DNA of 64,000 nucleotides, from NCBI RefSeq assembly GCF_004027225.2, contig NC_044277.2:65124400-65188399 (forward strand). The letters are read 5' to 3'. Position 1 is the first letter of the stretch. Every line of letters starts with the position of its first letter. The notes under the pieces are model-generated. The model had not been told where the DNA came from. It did no database searches and saw only the letters and a program-made list of their open reading frames with translations. Of this stretch, positions 35,251 through 47,100 are shown in pieces. The stretch comes from Strigops habroptila. Lineage: Eukaryota; Chordata; Aves; Psittaciformes; Psittacidae. The position numbers and the translations under genes were made by a program.

Positions 35251-36934
35251 GTAAAAAGAAATTCTGAGGTATTTCTTTCCATTCTTGTGCTGATCAGGAG
35301 GAAACTAAGGTATCTGCTACACATTTTCCAGAAATGATTCAGATAAACCAAAAGTCACAGGGCTCACAGGCAGAGTATGTAGTTTGAAAAAGTCTTCCCA
35401 ATGAAATGTCAGGAGTTTTTGCATAATGCTAGAACTAATTGGATCAGATTATTTACTTAGTAAAGGAGAATAACATTGTTTTGGGGGGAGTGTGGTTTAG
35501 TTTGCGGGGGGGGGTTAGTGTTATCCTGTAACATCTAAAAGACCTAAGTAACCCATTTAATGGCTGGGAGGGCCTGTATTGTGATGACTACAGCATAAGA
35601 ATATTTTCATTAGGCAGGAGAAAAAGGGGAAAAAGTTGGTGAAATTCATGACTACATATTTACTCAGGAAATGTAGCTACAGCTCACCTGATGAAAACAA
35701 GATTTCAATTGCAGTGTGTTGCACTAGCTTTTCTCTCCTAGTTGCAGCTCCACAATGCTTTACTTCTTATCAAGCATCATTGTCAGAATAATCTGGTACT
35801 TAATATGTACCAATACCTGAAATCAACAGCTAAGAAATTAAAAGTACAAAGCATGTATTAGCCAGAAATGGATAAGTAAAGGTGTTCTGGAGAATGGATG
35901 ATTGTATATTGATGGAAGTTTTATTGTTTACCTTATACACAATTCCAGTAGATAAATTCCATTTCTGAAAATATCTTCAGCTGAAAAAAAACGTGAATTG
36001 GTTATGCTATTTTCTACATTACCAACCTCCTTTTTTAACCCTCGTCTCCTCCACCCTACATTAGAATTCACTCACTCCCTATTTTCTGTTTGATCCCTAC
36101 TGCTTTCCACAGTGGCTTGTGCACAGTACAAGTGTTGGAAGCTCTGGTCACTCCACTGTTCTTTCCCTGCTGCCTCTAGCTGCAATACAGCTCCATTTTA
36201 GAGTAATAATTTGTGAGACAAATGGTAAAGAAGAGGACTAGAATAAGCACTGGCTGCCTTTTAATGTCTCTCTGATACTCCTATCTGACTATTTGAAAAT
36301 TCACCCAGAATTACACCTGATGAATCCATCTTGGTCACATCCCATGACTCTCACCTCTTGAGAACTTTGGACCATGGATCTACATAAATTTGCCATTGTG
36401 TCTGCAGTGATAAAGCTGCACTATTAGTTTGCTAAAAAGACAAGGAATTCAATATTTACAATGCCAAATGAATGAGATTACTACACTTTCCAATATGTCA
36501 CAATAATCCTTTCAACAGTATTCATGGTGTTTACTGACATTCATAAACACTAGATGCATTCACTGTGTATTTCCCAGTTATTATGTGGAACAAGAAGGCC
36601 ACAAAATACTATTTAAATATTTATCTTTGAAGGGAGAAGAGCTACCTTGCTTTCTGAGGAAGACCAGAAGGCATCAGTAACCTCCTTGAAGTGACCTTAC
36701 CTATTGTTCTCCTATTGGAACACAGCAGCCTCCTCCTAGAAAGCTGGTACTGCTCTGTCATGTGCTGCAGGCAGAGCCCTGGGACCTGTGGAGCCCTGGG
36801 AGTTCAGTGAGAGTTGAGTACTACCACATTTGCCTGTGGCCAGTTGTTTATTAATACAGATGTAACACCTTTAAACAAATATTAGGTCTAGATGAGTAAG
36901 TAACTCTTATGAAATCACAGGCAAATTCAGGTTG
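35251..36934. other. Unique sequence, no gene seen
   Basis: Two G runs (six and nine G) lie at 35480-35515. Nothing else was recognised. Confidence 0.45.
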
Positions 36935-37945
36935 GATTGACTTGTCAGCTATGAGGTCAGACAAAATTTGCTTAGGGCTTTGTCCAGTCTTGAAAACCTT
37001 GACTTCGGTCTCTCTGAGCAATCTCATCCAATAGTGATCTGTCCTCACAATGAAAGATTTTCTTATATCTAATCAGACTCACTTTTGTTTCAACTTAGAG
37101 CTTTGTTTATTTTTGTCCTGCCATACACCACTGAGAAGAGTCTGGCTTTGTTTTCTCAATAAGTTCTTCATGGGTAATGGAAGGCTGCTATTAAATCTCC
37201 CCAAACCATTTCTTCCTCAGTCTGACCAAATCCCACTTCCTTAACCTGTGCTCAAAGGGCAAGTGCTCCAGACCCTGACCATCTCAGTGGTCCTCTGCTG
37301 AAATTGCTTGGCAGATAAATATCTTTTTTTCCAATGGGAGCCCAAAAAGTAATACAGCATTCTAGAAATCATCTAATGAGTGCTGAGTTTTGAGAGATAA
37401 GCACTTCCCTCCATCTATCAGCTATTGCACTGTTGATTATAGCTAACAATGCTGTTGGCTGTCAGTGCTACTAGGGCATGCTGCTTGCTCCTCTCCAGCC
37501 TGCTGACCACCAGGCCCCCAGGCACTTCTCCACAGAGCTGCTCCCCCAGCACTCAGGTCCCAGCCTGTAGTGTTGCAAGGGTCTCTTCCTTCCGCAGTAC
37601 GAGGCCTAATATTTGTCTCTTGTGTTTCATAAAGGTCTTTTTGGTCACTTCCTCCAGCCTGCCTGGGTATCTCTGAATGGCAGACTTGTCTTTTAGCGTA
37701 GTGAGTGGTCCTTACAATATCGTGTCATCTTCAAACTTGGTAAGACTGCCGTCCATCACCTCCTCTAAGTCACTGCTAAAGATGCTGAAGAGTTCAGGTC
37801 CTATTAGAGACCCCAGCATCACCTCACTGGTTATCAGCCTGAAGGCAAAGCCTGACCCTTTAACTGCTATATTCTGAACTTGGATATTCTACTGTTATTT
37901 TCAGCCATCCAGTTTTCCACCCATCTGGTTGAGCTTGGGTGATAA
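36935..37945 (-). mobile_element. Old, highly diverged CR1 LINE copy (about 1 kb)
   Basis: The order of blocks on the plus strand matches the better CR1 copies. First is the ORF2 end (GGGCTTTGTCCAGTCTTG), then ATTTTCTTATATCTAATC, GGAAGGCTGCTATTAAATC and GCAAGTGCTCCAGACCCTGA. These are followed by GGCTGTCAGTGCTACTAGGG and the reverse-transcriptase region (CCATCACCTCCTCTAAGTC, TCCAGTTTTCCACCC). The 3' tail is no longer recognisable. No frame survives. Divergence is clearly greater than in the other copies, so this belongs to an older CR1 wave. Confidence 0.75.
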
Positions 37946-40900
37946 TCTGCAGATCTTTATTATAAAAAACTACTATAGAGAGACCTCAAAACTGTGTAAA
38001 CACTAAGCTTTTTGCCCTCATGGTTTTCTCACCTTTCTTTTTCGGAGAGTGAGAACACATATAAATGAATTTGCTTGTGTGCTTTTATGGAGCTGTAACT
38101 GCCCCTGGAAAAGTGTCCTTGCACTTGCCTCTAAGTTCCTGTAAGTTCAGCCAAAAGAAAAAAAGAAAAAAGAGATAAAAACTTTAGAGAGGCTTAATTA
38201 CACTTTGTTATAACATATTCATGGTTGCCAGATGAGTACTCTCAGAACTAATTTTAACGCCTTATTAGAAGATATATTTCAACCCAATTTAACCAAAGGC
38301 ATTAATCTTCAACACATATACATAAATCCAGACTGTAATTCTTTTAACTTTTTTCCTTTATTATAATTTAACACTGGTTTTAATATAAAATGCAGGAAGA
38401 CTATTGGTTACACTTTTCCATTTGCAAAACAAAAATATTCTATAATTCAGAAGTATTCTAAATATTTTACCTGTAATTTTTAATTAAAAGACCCAAACAT
38501 ACCTCAGAATATAACCCTGCCTTCAAACAGGGATGAAATGCACAAGATCACATCTCTAAAAGTGAACATACTTGAGGAAGTATGAGCACTTTAAAAAAGT
38601 ATGAGCTTTATAGATGTTAATCTGAAAGCCTAATTAGACTAAGAGACACCAAAAATGTTAATCTCTTCTCTTCCTCCTCCCTCCAACTCAAAGCAGCTTC
38701 TCTCTTCACTCCAGCATGAGTCTGCAGGACAGGCATACAGCAGTTCTTTCTCCTTCATTACTCACTCCTCACAAAACTTGACATTAAACTACCAGCTCTA
38801 GATGAAGTTTTTTAGAACCAAAGCACACTGTTCCTTCAGGTGATCACACCATCTTCACTGGAGTTTTTCTTATTTCTACTCTTCTGAGAAGAAGATTAGA
38901 TAGTAATTTAATCTCAGGACATTGTCTTTTACGCAAAGAAGCTACAGCAGTTCAAGGCATTGTCACCCTATACCAGTGACTCTAGTTTGGGTCAGTGCAA
39001 AGTATGAAAGATGAGCTAAGTAAAAAAGCTGGCACTGAACTGAAATGGAAGTCTCCAAGTACTTGCTCTGTGAGTTGGGATATCTCAGCTGGGGGCTGAG
39101 TGGGACAGCAAGTGGAAACATGTGGTAACTTCTTCAGTGTGACAGCAGCTTTATAAACTCACCCAGTTCACGGATATAGCAGACAAGTTCTGGCAAGAAG
39201 AGCTGGAGCAACTTAAGATGCTACAAGAGTAACTGTAGGGCAAAAAGATATAAACAGGCACTGATGTAATTTTAAGAGATTATCCCAAGCAATGAGTTTT
39301 AATCAGCTGAGGACTGTAGTGCTTTTACCATCATGCAAGGGAAAGACAGGCAGCTGGGGAGGGATACCCCCAATCCACTACTGCTAAATGCCTCACAACA
39401 TCTTTAATGAGGTTTTAAGTCTCACAGTGTTATTTTTCAGAAACAGCTGGCAAAAAATCCTGAAATTTATTGTGATCCTTGAAGGGCTTTGGTATAAAAC
39501 TGCATTGATATAAACACACATTGTCTTTGGGTTCTTCTGTTTGTGTTTTAGGGTTCTTTTTCTTTAAGGCTGCATATTTTTAATCCCCACTGGTATTCCC
39601 TACTTTCTGTTAGGAGTACTTTGACAAATTCACTATTCACCTGAAAGCCAGAGAGCCAAAGACCACTATGCAGAACTAGGTAGGACGTCCTGGGGATGCT
39701 CACTGGAAAGAAATGAATATGTATCTTTGAATTTCTTGTATTGGATTTGTTAATACTTGGAGGTACTTAAAACCGCAGATATTTTTAAGGCACACAGGAG
39801 TCTTTCTTCTAAAGAGTCTTCAGGGATTGGAAAATAGCTATATTGAAAGATGGCAACTGAGACATATCTGTTTGTAATTGATTTTCACAAGGTTTAGAAA
39901 ACAAGCTTGGCAAGTTTCTGTAAATGCAACAAGATGTATAGTACCTAATAGAGTAGTTCTCTCTCCCTGTGACATAAAGAAGCTCCTCTCAGTCCTGATA
40001 ACAACTAATGGGAAATTGCGCTCTGAAGTGCAGCAAATCCATCTATTAAAAGCATAAAGAGACCTCAGACTTTGAAAACCAGGAATACTGCAGAATGCTC
40101 TGTCAGTCTTGTGTTGGACAGGATTTGGTTTGCTTTTATGGCACCACATAAAGAAGTAATAGGTTATAAAGCTTTCAGGGCCCTAGCATAGGTGACAGAG
40201 TTTTTATACCCCCTCTGCACAACTGGATGAGAAATAGGTGACATAGCACTTGCCCACACACTCTCCTCTGTATCGAAGGCTGTCAGAGGAGTAGAGGAAC
40301 AAGCAATATGCCCACTGCTCTATAAAGTTATGCGTTTGTGAAGGCCACAGCCTGTTTGCAGGTATAAGACCACAACAGGACAGAGTTTTGATTTCCAACA
40401 GCATGTTCTAGCATTTTGCAAGCAGTAAAATTATAGGCACAAAATTTATTCTAGCTGAAAACTGTTTATTGGGAAAGTGTGACTTCATATGCAGTTAAAT
40501 TTACTTCCAGTTTGACAGGGGTTTCAGTCTTCATCTAGTAACTGTTTCATCGGGGAGCAGACTGAAAATTTTACTAACTTCCATTCTTCAGCTATTGCCA
40601 GGAAAGATAAAGCCATGCTGGAAGAGTTGTGTTGAATAGCTGCAGGCGGTCACAAAATTTATGAACAAAAATATTTTCAAGCTTTGAGTCTACAAGGAAA
40701 CAACAGACCAGTATCTTTTCTATTCTTTTAGGAAGGAATTCATGGAGGAAAAGAAAGGTTTCATACTGGTAATTATGACCTCGCAGCTGTCAAAAGGTGC
40801 TTACCTGCTCCATTTTAAACTCGTTCAGCACCTAGAATACAATGCTTCCACAGCCCTCACTGTGCTTCTTTCCATATGCAGTAAAAGGGGATGCAAACAT

Positions 40901-41024
40901 GTTGTGCTTAATGTTAAATAACTAAAAATGCCCCAGAAAATTAATGGGAATCAGACAGAACAGAGTTCTTGATCCACATGAATGTGCAGGGTGAAAGCAC
41001 AGATAAATTTGGATTAGCAAGCAA
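37946..41024. other. Unique AT-rich sequence, no gene seen
   Basis: No gene or recognised repeat. The minus frame of 103 codons at 39838-40149 has no recognisable domain. Confidence 0.45.
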
Positions 41025-41345
41025 AACTGAGCTCTGTTGTTAAATAGCACTTGATTCCATTAGACTGTGTCGGATTGTTAAAAATGCTAACATTATGTGT
41101 GACTATTCATTTTCATCACCTGCTCTTGATTAATCCAGCCCTAAATGGCATCTGTGGACCCTGCCATCTCATACTACTTAATTAAATTAGCAACACATTT
41201 GTCTCCCCCCTTTTCCTATCAAAGGGTTGTGCTCAGGAGAAATAAAACCTTTGTTCACCGCAACTCCGTATAATTTACACTCCTTTTTCCCTTTTTCCTC
41301 CAGCTCCTGGCTCAGATGCTAAATTGTAACTGGTAATAGGGAGCT
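41025..41345. promoter_or_regulatory. Candidate conserved noncoding element
   Basis: Complex, repeat-free sequence with clustered homeodomain-like cores (TGATTAATCC near 41128, TTAATTAAATTAG near 41179) and E-box-like CACCTG. Its texture resembles developmental enhancers. Conservation is not demonstrable here. Confidence 0.2.
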
Positions 41346-41633
41346 ATTAGGTCTAGTGAAGCATGTCAAAGAAGTCAGTAGAAAACCAGACCTGAAAGGA
41401 GGCCTCAGATCTCATAAAACAACAGGGTCAAGATTCTAGATTCAGAATTACATTGTGCCAAGATTCATTCATTTTGCAGTAAAAAAGCACATGACCTTTA
41501 TATATATTTGGGGTAGAAAGATGGAAGAAAGGCTGAAGGACAAGGGAAGGAGAGGGAAAGATGCTGAAACAGGTAGAAAGCTTTTGTTTAGGTTATTTTT
41601 CCAAGAAGGTAAAGAATATAATTGTCATATATG

Positions 41634-41651
41634 TTACTCATATATGAGTAA
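41634..41651. repeat. Perfect 18-bp palindrome
   Basis: TTACTCATATATGAGTAA equals its own reverse complement. Each half carries TGAGTAA, close to the AP-1 site TGAGTCA, so it could bind a bZIP dimer pair. Function is not shown. Confidence 0.8.
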
Positions 41652-42221
41652 TGGAACACAGTGTATTGTGTCTCCAGGATAAAGGATTAATATAATTTAT
41701 GCTGCTAGAAAACAGTACTATAAAGTAGTATCATGCTGAACAATATATGGTCACAAAATGTATTCTGTGGGAAAACAAAGCATCCACTGTACAATTAACC
41801 ACAATCTCCACTTGTGAGTTAATATGATCCTATATGTAGCTTCCACCAAACTCTGTTCCTCAAAAATGTTAACTCCTTTCATCCTCAGAAGTCCCTAGAA
41901 CAACTTGCGGTATATGTTACATGTCAGTCAAGCCAGGATAACCTAAATACTAGCATCTGGTTCTTAGGTTCTTTTTTCCTTTCCAGTCGTATAGTGATAT
42001 GAGTAGAGGTTGAGATACAGAGTACTTGTGTTCCTGGTTGTACTTAAACTGCAGAGGGCAGGCTGGCAGGAGTGTGCAGCAGGCTTTTTGCCTTGTTCCT
42101 CATGTAGTCATCCCTTCACTAAAAGTCCCTTCCAGTGCTGAGATGGGAAGCTAAGGGTTTGCAGATCTTCAGCCTTCCTTGCCTTCCCGTAAGTAACCCT
42201 ATATAGCAGAGGGTGAGGAAG

Positions 42222-42275
42222 CTGACATTGATGCTTCACCTCTCTGTGCCACAGTTTCCCCTTTGGAAATTACTT
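42222..42275 (+). mobile_element. Possible MIR SINE scrap
   Basis: ACCTCTCTGTGCCACAGTTT followed by CCCC closely matches the conserved core region of the ancient MIR family as I recall it, with one mismatch. The flanks are too diverged to extend by eye. MIR is present at low density in bird genomes, which makes this plausible. Confidence 0.4.
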
Positions 42276-42454
42276 TTCCAGAAGTGTAGTGACAAATTCA
42301 CTCACGTTTGTGAAGCACCCACTGTAGTTGTAAAAATGCAGGATAGCCCAAGAGGGTAATGATACACTGAGGAATCTGAGAATAATAAACTAGATCCTGC
42401 AAGACATGATGCTTTGCACACTCTCTGCAAAGGTATCCTGAGCCCTGTGTTTGG

Positions 42455-42488
42455 TATCTGTTCTTCCCATGCACACACAGGTGAGTGA
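42455..42488 (+). promoter_or_regulatory. Joined acceptor/donor motif near 42,480
   Basis: TATCTGTTCTTCCCATG and CACACACAG (ending at 42480) are followed at once by GTGAGTGAG, a strong donor. A pyrimidine tract about 11 bases before the AG makes a reasonable acceptor. Same layout as at 28,074 and 35,135. Confidence 0.3.
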
Positions 42489-45400
42489 GACGCCTGACCA
42501 AGACATTCCCAGAAAAGATTTGCTTAGGGAAGTACCAATGCCCGGCAGTTGTGAGACACTGAAGACAGACAGCTGCTTCAGCAGCTGGGTCCTCTTCCAT
42601 CTGCAATTATACTGTAGATAGATGGCACAAAGCCAGAATACCCAACAATCCTGATAGAGGTGCTCAGTTGGGATGCAGGGTCTGTATTTTCAAATTCTCT
42701 ATGCTGATCAACTTGAGACAGGGATGTGAAATTACCTCCCTTAAGTATACCTCAGCCCTGGTTTCATCAGTCTCTTCTGCCCATCTTCATATGAAAGACA
42801 TATTTACTGGGCCAGAAGAGGAGCAAACAGCTTCCATAGCACACTGTCTTAGAAACTGAGGCTCACATCCTTCTTCAAGCAGGCACTCATTTTTAGTTCT
42901 TGACATCATAAGTCAGCAGAGTGGGCAACCTGCTCAAAACAGTGTCAGTCCTTTCTTCTCAATGTGCCTTGAGCACACCCAAAGGCACTCCACTGAGCAA
43001 AGAGTTGGTACCATAAATAATCCAAGAATTCTGATTCAGGCTTGAACAATGCTCTTGGCAACACCAAAATCTGAACAGTTCTGTACATGTCAGCCCATCC
43101 ATATACCAGTGTTGAGTGGAGGGCTAAAATGTCTCTGTAAACGTGGAAACTGAGTGCCTGAAGTGTTAGACACAAGTACGCCAGATATAGGTAGGCACCT
43201 TTTTCATCAGAATGTGAATGGCTTCTTTTGGGGAAGACTTTGGAAAAAATATGAAAAGCAGTTGTTGATAAGCTCCCTAACCACCATCTGCTCTATCCAC
43301 TGAATAAAGTAAAGGCGTACTGTATTCGAGTAATCTTATAGTGATCATCTAATTGAGTGTATCATAATTTATATGCACAGGCAGATGATTTAAATTTTTC
43401 TGTACAGTCTTGATCTTGGCACTTCCTATTTTCTGAGTGCTTTAATAATGTTTTTTCAGTATGATGCTTGCTGTGTGCATAGTTACGAGTATTAGAATGA
43501 TGGCAATGAAAATGTGAAGGAAAATTCCAAGCTTTCATCTGAACAGAGATATGATGCATCTTAAAACTTGTATTTTTAAAAAATATGATTGAGTTGCTCT
43601 TTTTTACAGAAATGAATTTGGTGTTGTTGTAAGTATATGTTTTCCATTTAAATCTTCTCGTATTGAGGTGACATGCACAATCAATCTTCCTGATGACATG
43701 TAGCAAAGCAGAAATTATTGATGCTTAGTAGCCACAGGATCACAAATAAGGAAATGGAAAATGATACTTAATTGATAAAGTAAAGTACTCTCTTTTCCAC
43801 TTTGGAAGCTTTCTAATTGCTTCATAGAAAGACAAATAAAGTTTATGAATGCACGAGAATGGATCCATAGAATTCAGGGTAAAGCAGAACAACAAAAAAA
43901 ACCCACAAAACCCCCACACACACACTCCCCCTCAAAAAAAACCAAAGCAAACACAAAAACCCGAAACATCAGCCAACTGTTCATGTGGTCTTTGTTTTCC
44001 ATAGAAATCCCAAAAGGCCTTTCATGTATACTTTCTCCCCTCTGCATATTAAGGATAAATTTGAATTATTTGGCTGCTCCACTTTTGATTTAAGTAATTT
44101 TTTTTGTCAGTTTATCCTTTATTATGTAAATTTTTGATGCAAAATAAAAGTGCCACATGTTCATCCTGTTTTGAGCTCTACCAAATACTTGGTAGAGATT
44201 AAAGCTCCCACTCAGGAAATCATTAGTATTGGGACATTTTTATATTAATGTTAAAAATGTGTATATGTGTTGTTTTCAATAGGGCTGAATTTAAACACAT
44301 GCTCAAATGTTTTCCTTAAATGGGACCTACTGTGGAAATACAAGCCTAGTGCTATTATTCTGATTTGATCTTGAAAATAGTATCTTTATAACCAAAACTA
44401 ACATTTATAATGATCAATCATAGCCAGGTAAGCTATAAAAGGGCAAGTGATGCCAAGGGATGTTACCACCGAGCCAATGAGCATATCAGCTGCAGTTGAT
44501 GGGTAGCTTGAGCATCCCCCAGCAAGTGGTAGTACCTCTCAGTTGAAAGAGGCAACTAAGCATGTGAACAGTGCTGGTATTTTATAGAGTAATTTTTACT
44601 GATGTAGTGCTGCCTAATTTACCTATGCATCTTATTACCTATCCTGAATTGTCACCATTTATTATTCAAACCTAGCTTACTAGGAAAACAACCAAAGTTT
44701 ATAGACTAAACTAGTTCCCACTTAAAACAGAAATTCAAATATGTATGTGTGTATCTCCTTTAGAACAATGTATCCTGAGAAGTAAGATCTGAAAGAATGA
44801 TATGTAAAAGGCTTTGTTAAGTCTTCCTGCTCATTTCAAGTTGAAAGATAATAGGAAACAAGTGGTCAGTTCTGCTGCTCCCTTGTGGATATGCTGTGGC
44901 AGAAGTTAGTTCAATTTTTCTATCTTCCATCCAAAGAGCATGTCTTCATCAGATCAACAGAACGATTTTTTTTTTTTATGATTAGTAAGTTTATCAATCC
45001 AAATCTAACATTATAGGTTGATGATAGAGTACAGACTGGAATATGAAATTTTATGAGTTCAGGAATAACCTTCATTAAAAAGATTTCATGGGCTCATAAA
45101 CCATCAGGAAGCTGTATCATGCAGATCTTATCTGTTGTATAATAAATCAAATGGCTTCCCATCAGTTTACATCTTCTACGTAACTGTCTTCTGTGATGTT
45201 TCATTTCATATGTTCTTCGATTGATTTGAAAATTAAGCGACAGTGATTGATTTTGAGCTTGTATCCATCAGGCAGAGTTAAAATCTTATAAAATCAACAT
45301 TAATTAAAATGTATGATTACTTACTTCCTTTCAGTAAATAGGAGACAAGCAATTGCAAAACCCTAATGCAAAATACTCTGATCATGACACAGACAGTTAT

Positions 45401-47028
45401 AAAATGAAGGAAAGTGCAAATCAGAGACAAAGAAAAGGTACAGAAGAGTACAAGCTAATAACTGTTTTTATGAAAAATCATGATTTGATAGAAAAAATAA
45501 CAGAGTATATTGTTCACTATTGTCAGCAGCATCATTTATTATTTTATTTTTATTTTGTTATGGAGAAAGAAGAATTATTATAGTGAAAGATCTATTGTAG
45601 GGAGCAAAAATATAGTAGCTTAATAAAAATGTATATTTAGTAGATATGTAGGTTCTGGGGCAGATATATATGGATAACTTTGAAAAGAATTTTATTCTGT
45701 GGAAGGTTATTTAAAGTATCAGAAGATTCTCTAAATCAAAGAATATTTACCTGCCCTTTGTCTGCTGGAAAATATGGAGAACTGCCATGTTTAGCTTTCA
45801 CAAGCTATTTCTGGGTATTACAACTTTACTAAAAAAGATAACTCAACAAATGCTATTAAATGCACCTCCTATGCCATATTCTTAGATGAATAAATCATTG
45901 TAGTTCTAGTACTTTGATATATAGTACTTCACTGAACAGCTAATACTGGTGATATGCACAAAATGCAGTTATCTTGGTTATTACTGGTCTTGTGAGTCTG
46001 TGTTTGCCTTACATAAATAAGAAAACTATTAACTAATTCTTGACAGGAGGTTTATGAATAGCAGGGATGTAGCTGTGTGCAACCCTACCCCTGGCTGTCT
46101 GAGAAGATGCAGTGCATGAAGCAGTGCTGATGTTGCAGCCACAGCCATATTGGCCTCCCCAGAATATTTGCAACTGCATAAGAGATGACATGTAAACGTA
46201 CCTTTCTTTCTTTGTCTGATTATGCTGGGATCTTTGCTAAAGCCCCTCAATAAACCAAATCTGTATTACCTATCCTACTGATCTTAAAACACTGCATGCT
46301 GTGATATGATGTTGTGTGTATATATGTATTTTCTAGCATTGGAATTTCCCAGTTGTGAATGTGTTCTGTGTTTTCAATATAACGTAGTTTTGCCAACTAC
46401 TCTTTTACAACTTGCAAACTCTACTCTTCAAGATTTTCTCAGAGTGCAGTTTGTTGATTGCTGCTTCACTTTGTGGCACACTTCACTGCTGTTATGCAGT
46501 ATTCAAACATTTGCAGATGGTCGCATGTAGGCCTAAGAAAGGGCTCAGAAAATGGCTTCTTCCTTAAAAGTCTTCACAGGCTGAGTCCCACAGTTATCAC
46601 TGTCTTTTCTGCTCTTCAGCATACTCTGAAGATCACTTGTGAGATGCTACATGTTTCCATGCCCTAATCAAGCTTAGGTCTCCCTCCCTCAGCGGACATG
46701 AGCTCAGTCACACACTCAAAAGCCATCGTAACCAAGCTGCAGGAGCCGTAGTCTCCCATGTCTCGTGGTCACCCAAATCAGAGCCTGGTTTCCTGAGCAT
46801 CCACACCAGAGATCTACCCAGTGTACACACCCTTTCCAACTGTTCACACAAGTAATTTCTCACATGCTGTGGGGAAAGGAGAGAAGGGAGGAGAGAAAGG
46901 GAAGCAAAACAGCTAAGTGGACTGCTTCCGGCTTTCCTCTCAAAATGGAGATAGGACACAGCGTTCGAGTATGCCTTGGGTTAAGACACAGTCAGTATGT
47001 GACAGTGTTTTTGAAGACCTGACCATGA
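42489..47028. other. Unique AT-rich sequence, one C/A-rich tract
   Basis: Holds the tract at 43889-43964. The 114-codon minus frame at 43362-43706 has no recognisable domain. Nothing else was recognised. Confidence 0.4.
43889..43964 (+). repeat. Degenerate C/A-rich low-complexity tract
   Basis: Runs of A and C with a short (CA)n core (CACACACACAC near 43914-43924) and almost no G or T. Confidence 0.7.
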
Positions 47029-47100
47029 ACAAAGAATCATTAAATAATTTAGGTTGGACAGGACCCCTGAAGTCCTCTTGTCCAACCTCCTGCCTGACGT
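47029..47100 (-). mobile_element. Old CR1 3'-end fragment
   Basis: AGAATCATTAAATAATTTAG then GTTGGACAGGACC and GTCCAACCTCC match a CR1 3' UTR with only one tail unit left. The sequence type (TTTAGGTTGGA...) differs from the other copies, so it is a separate, older subfamily. Confidence 0.7.

Noticed and set aside
43362..43706. 114-codon minus frame
   Set aside because: Rich in His, Lys and Asn as expected for translated AT-rich noncoding DNA; no domain.
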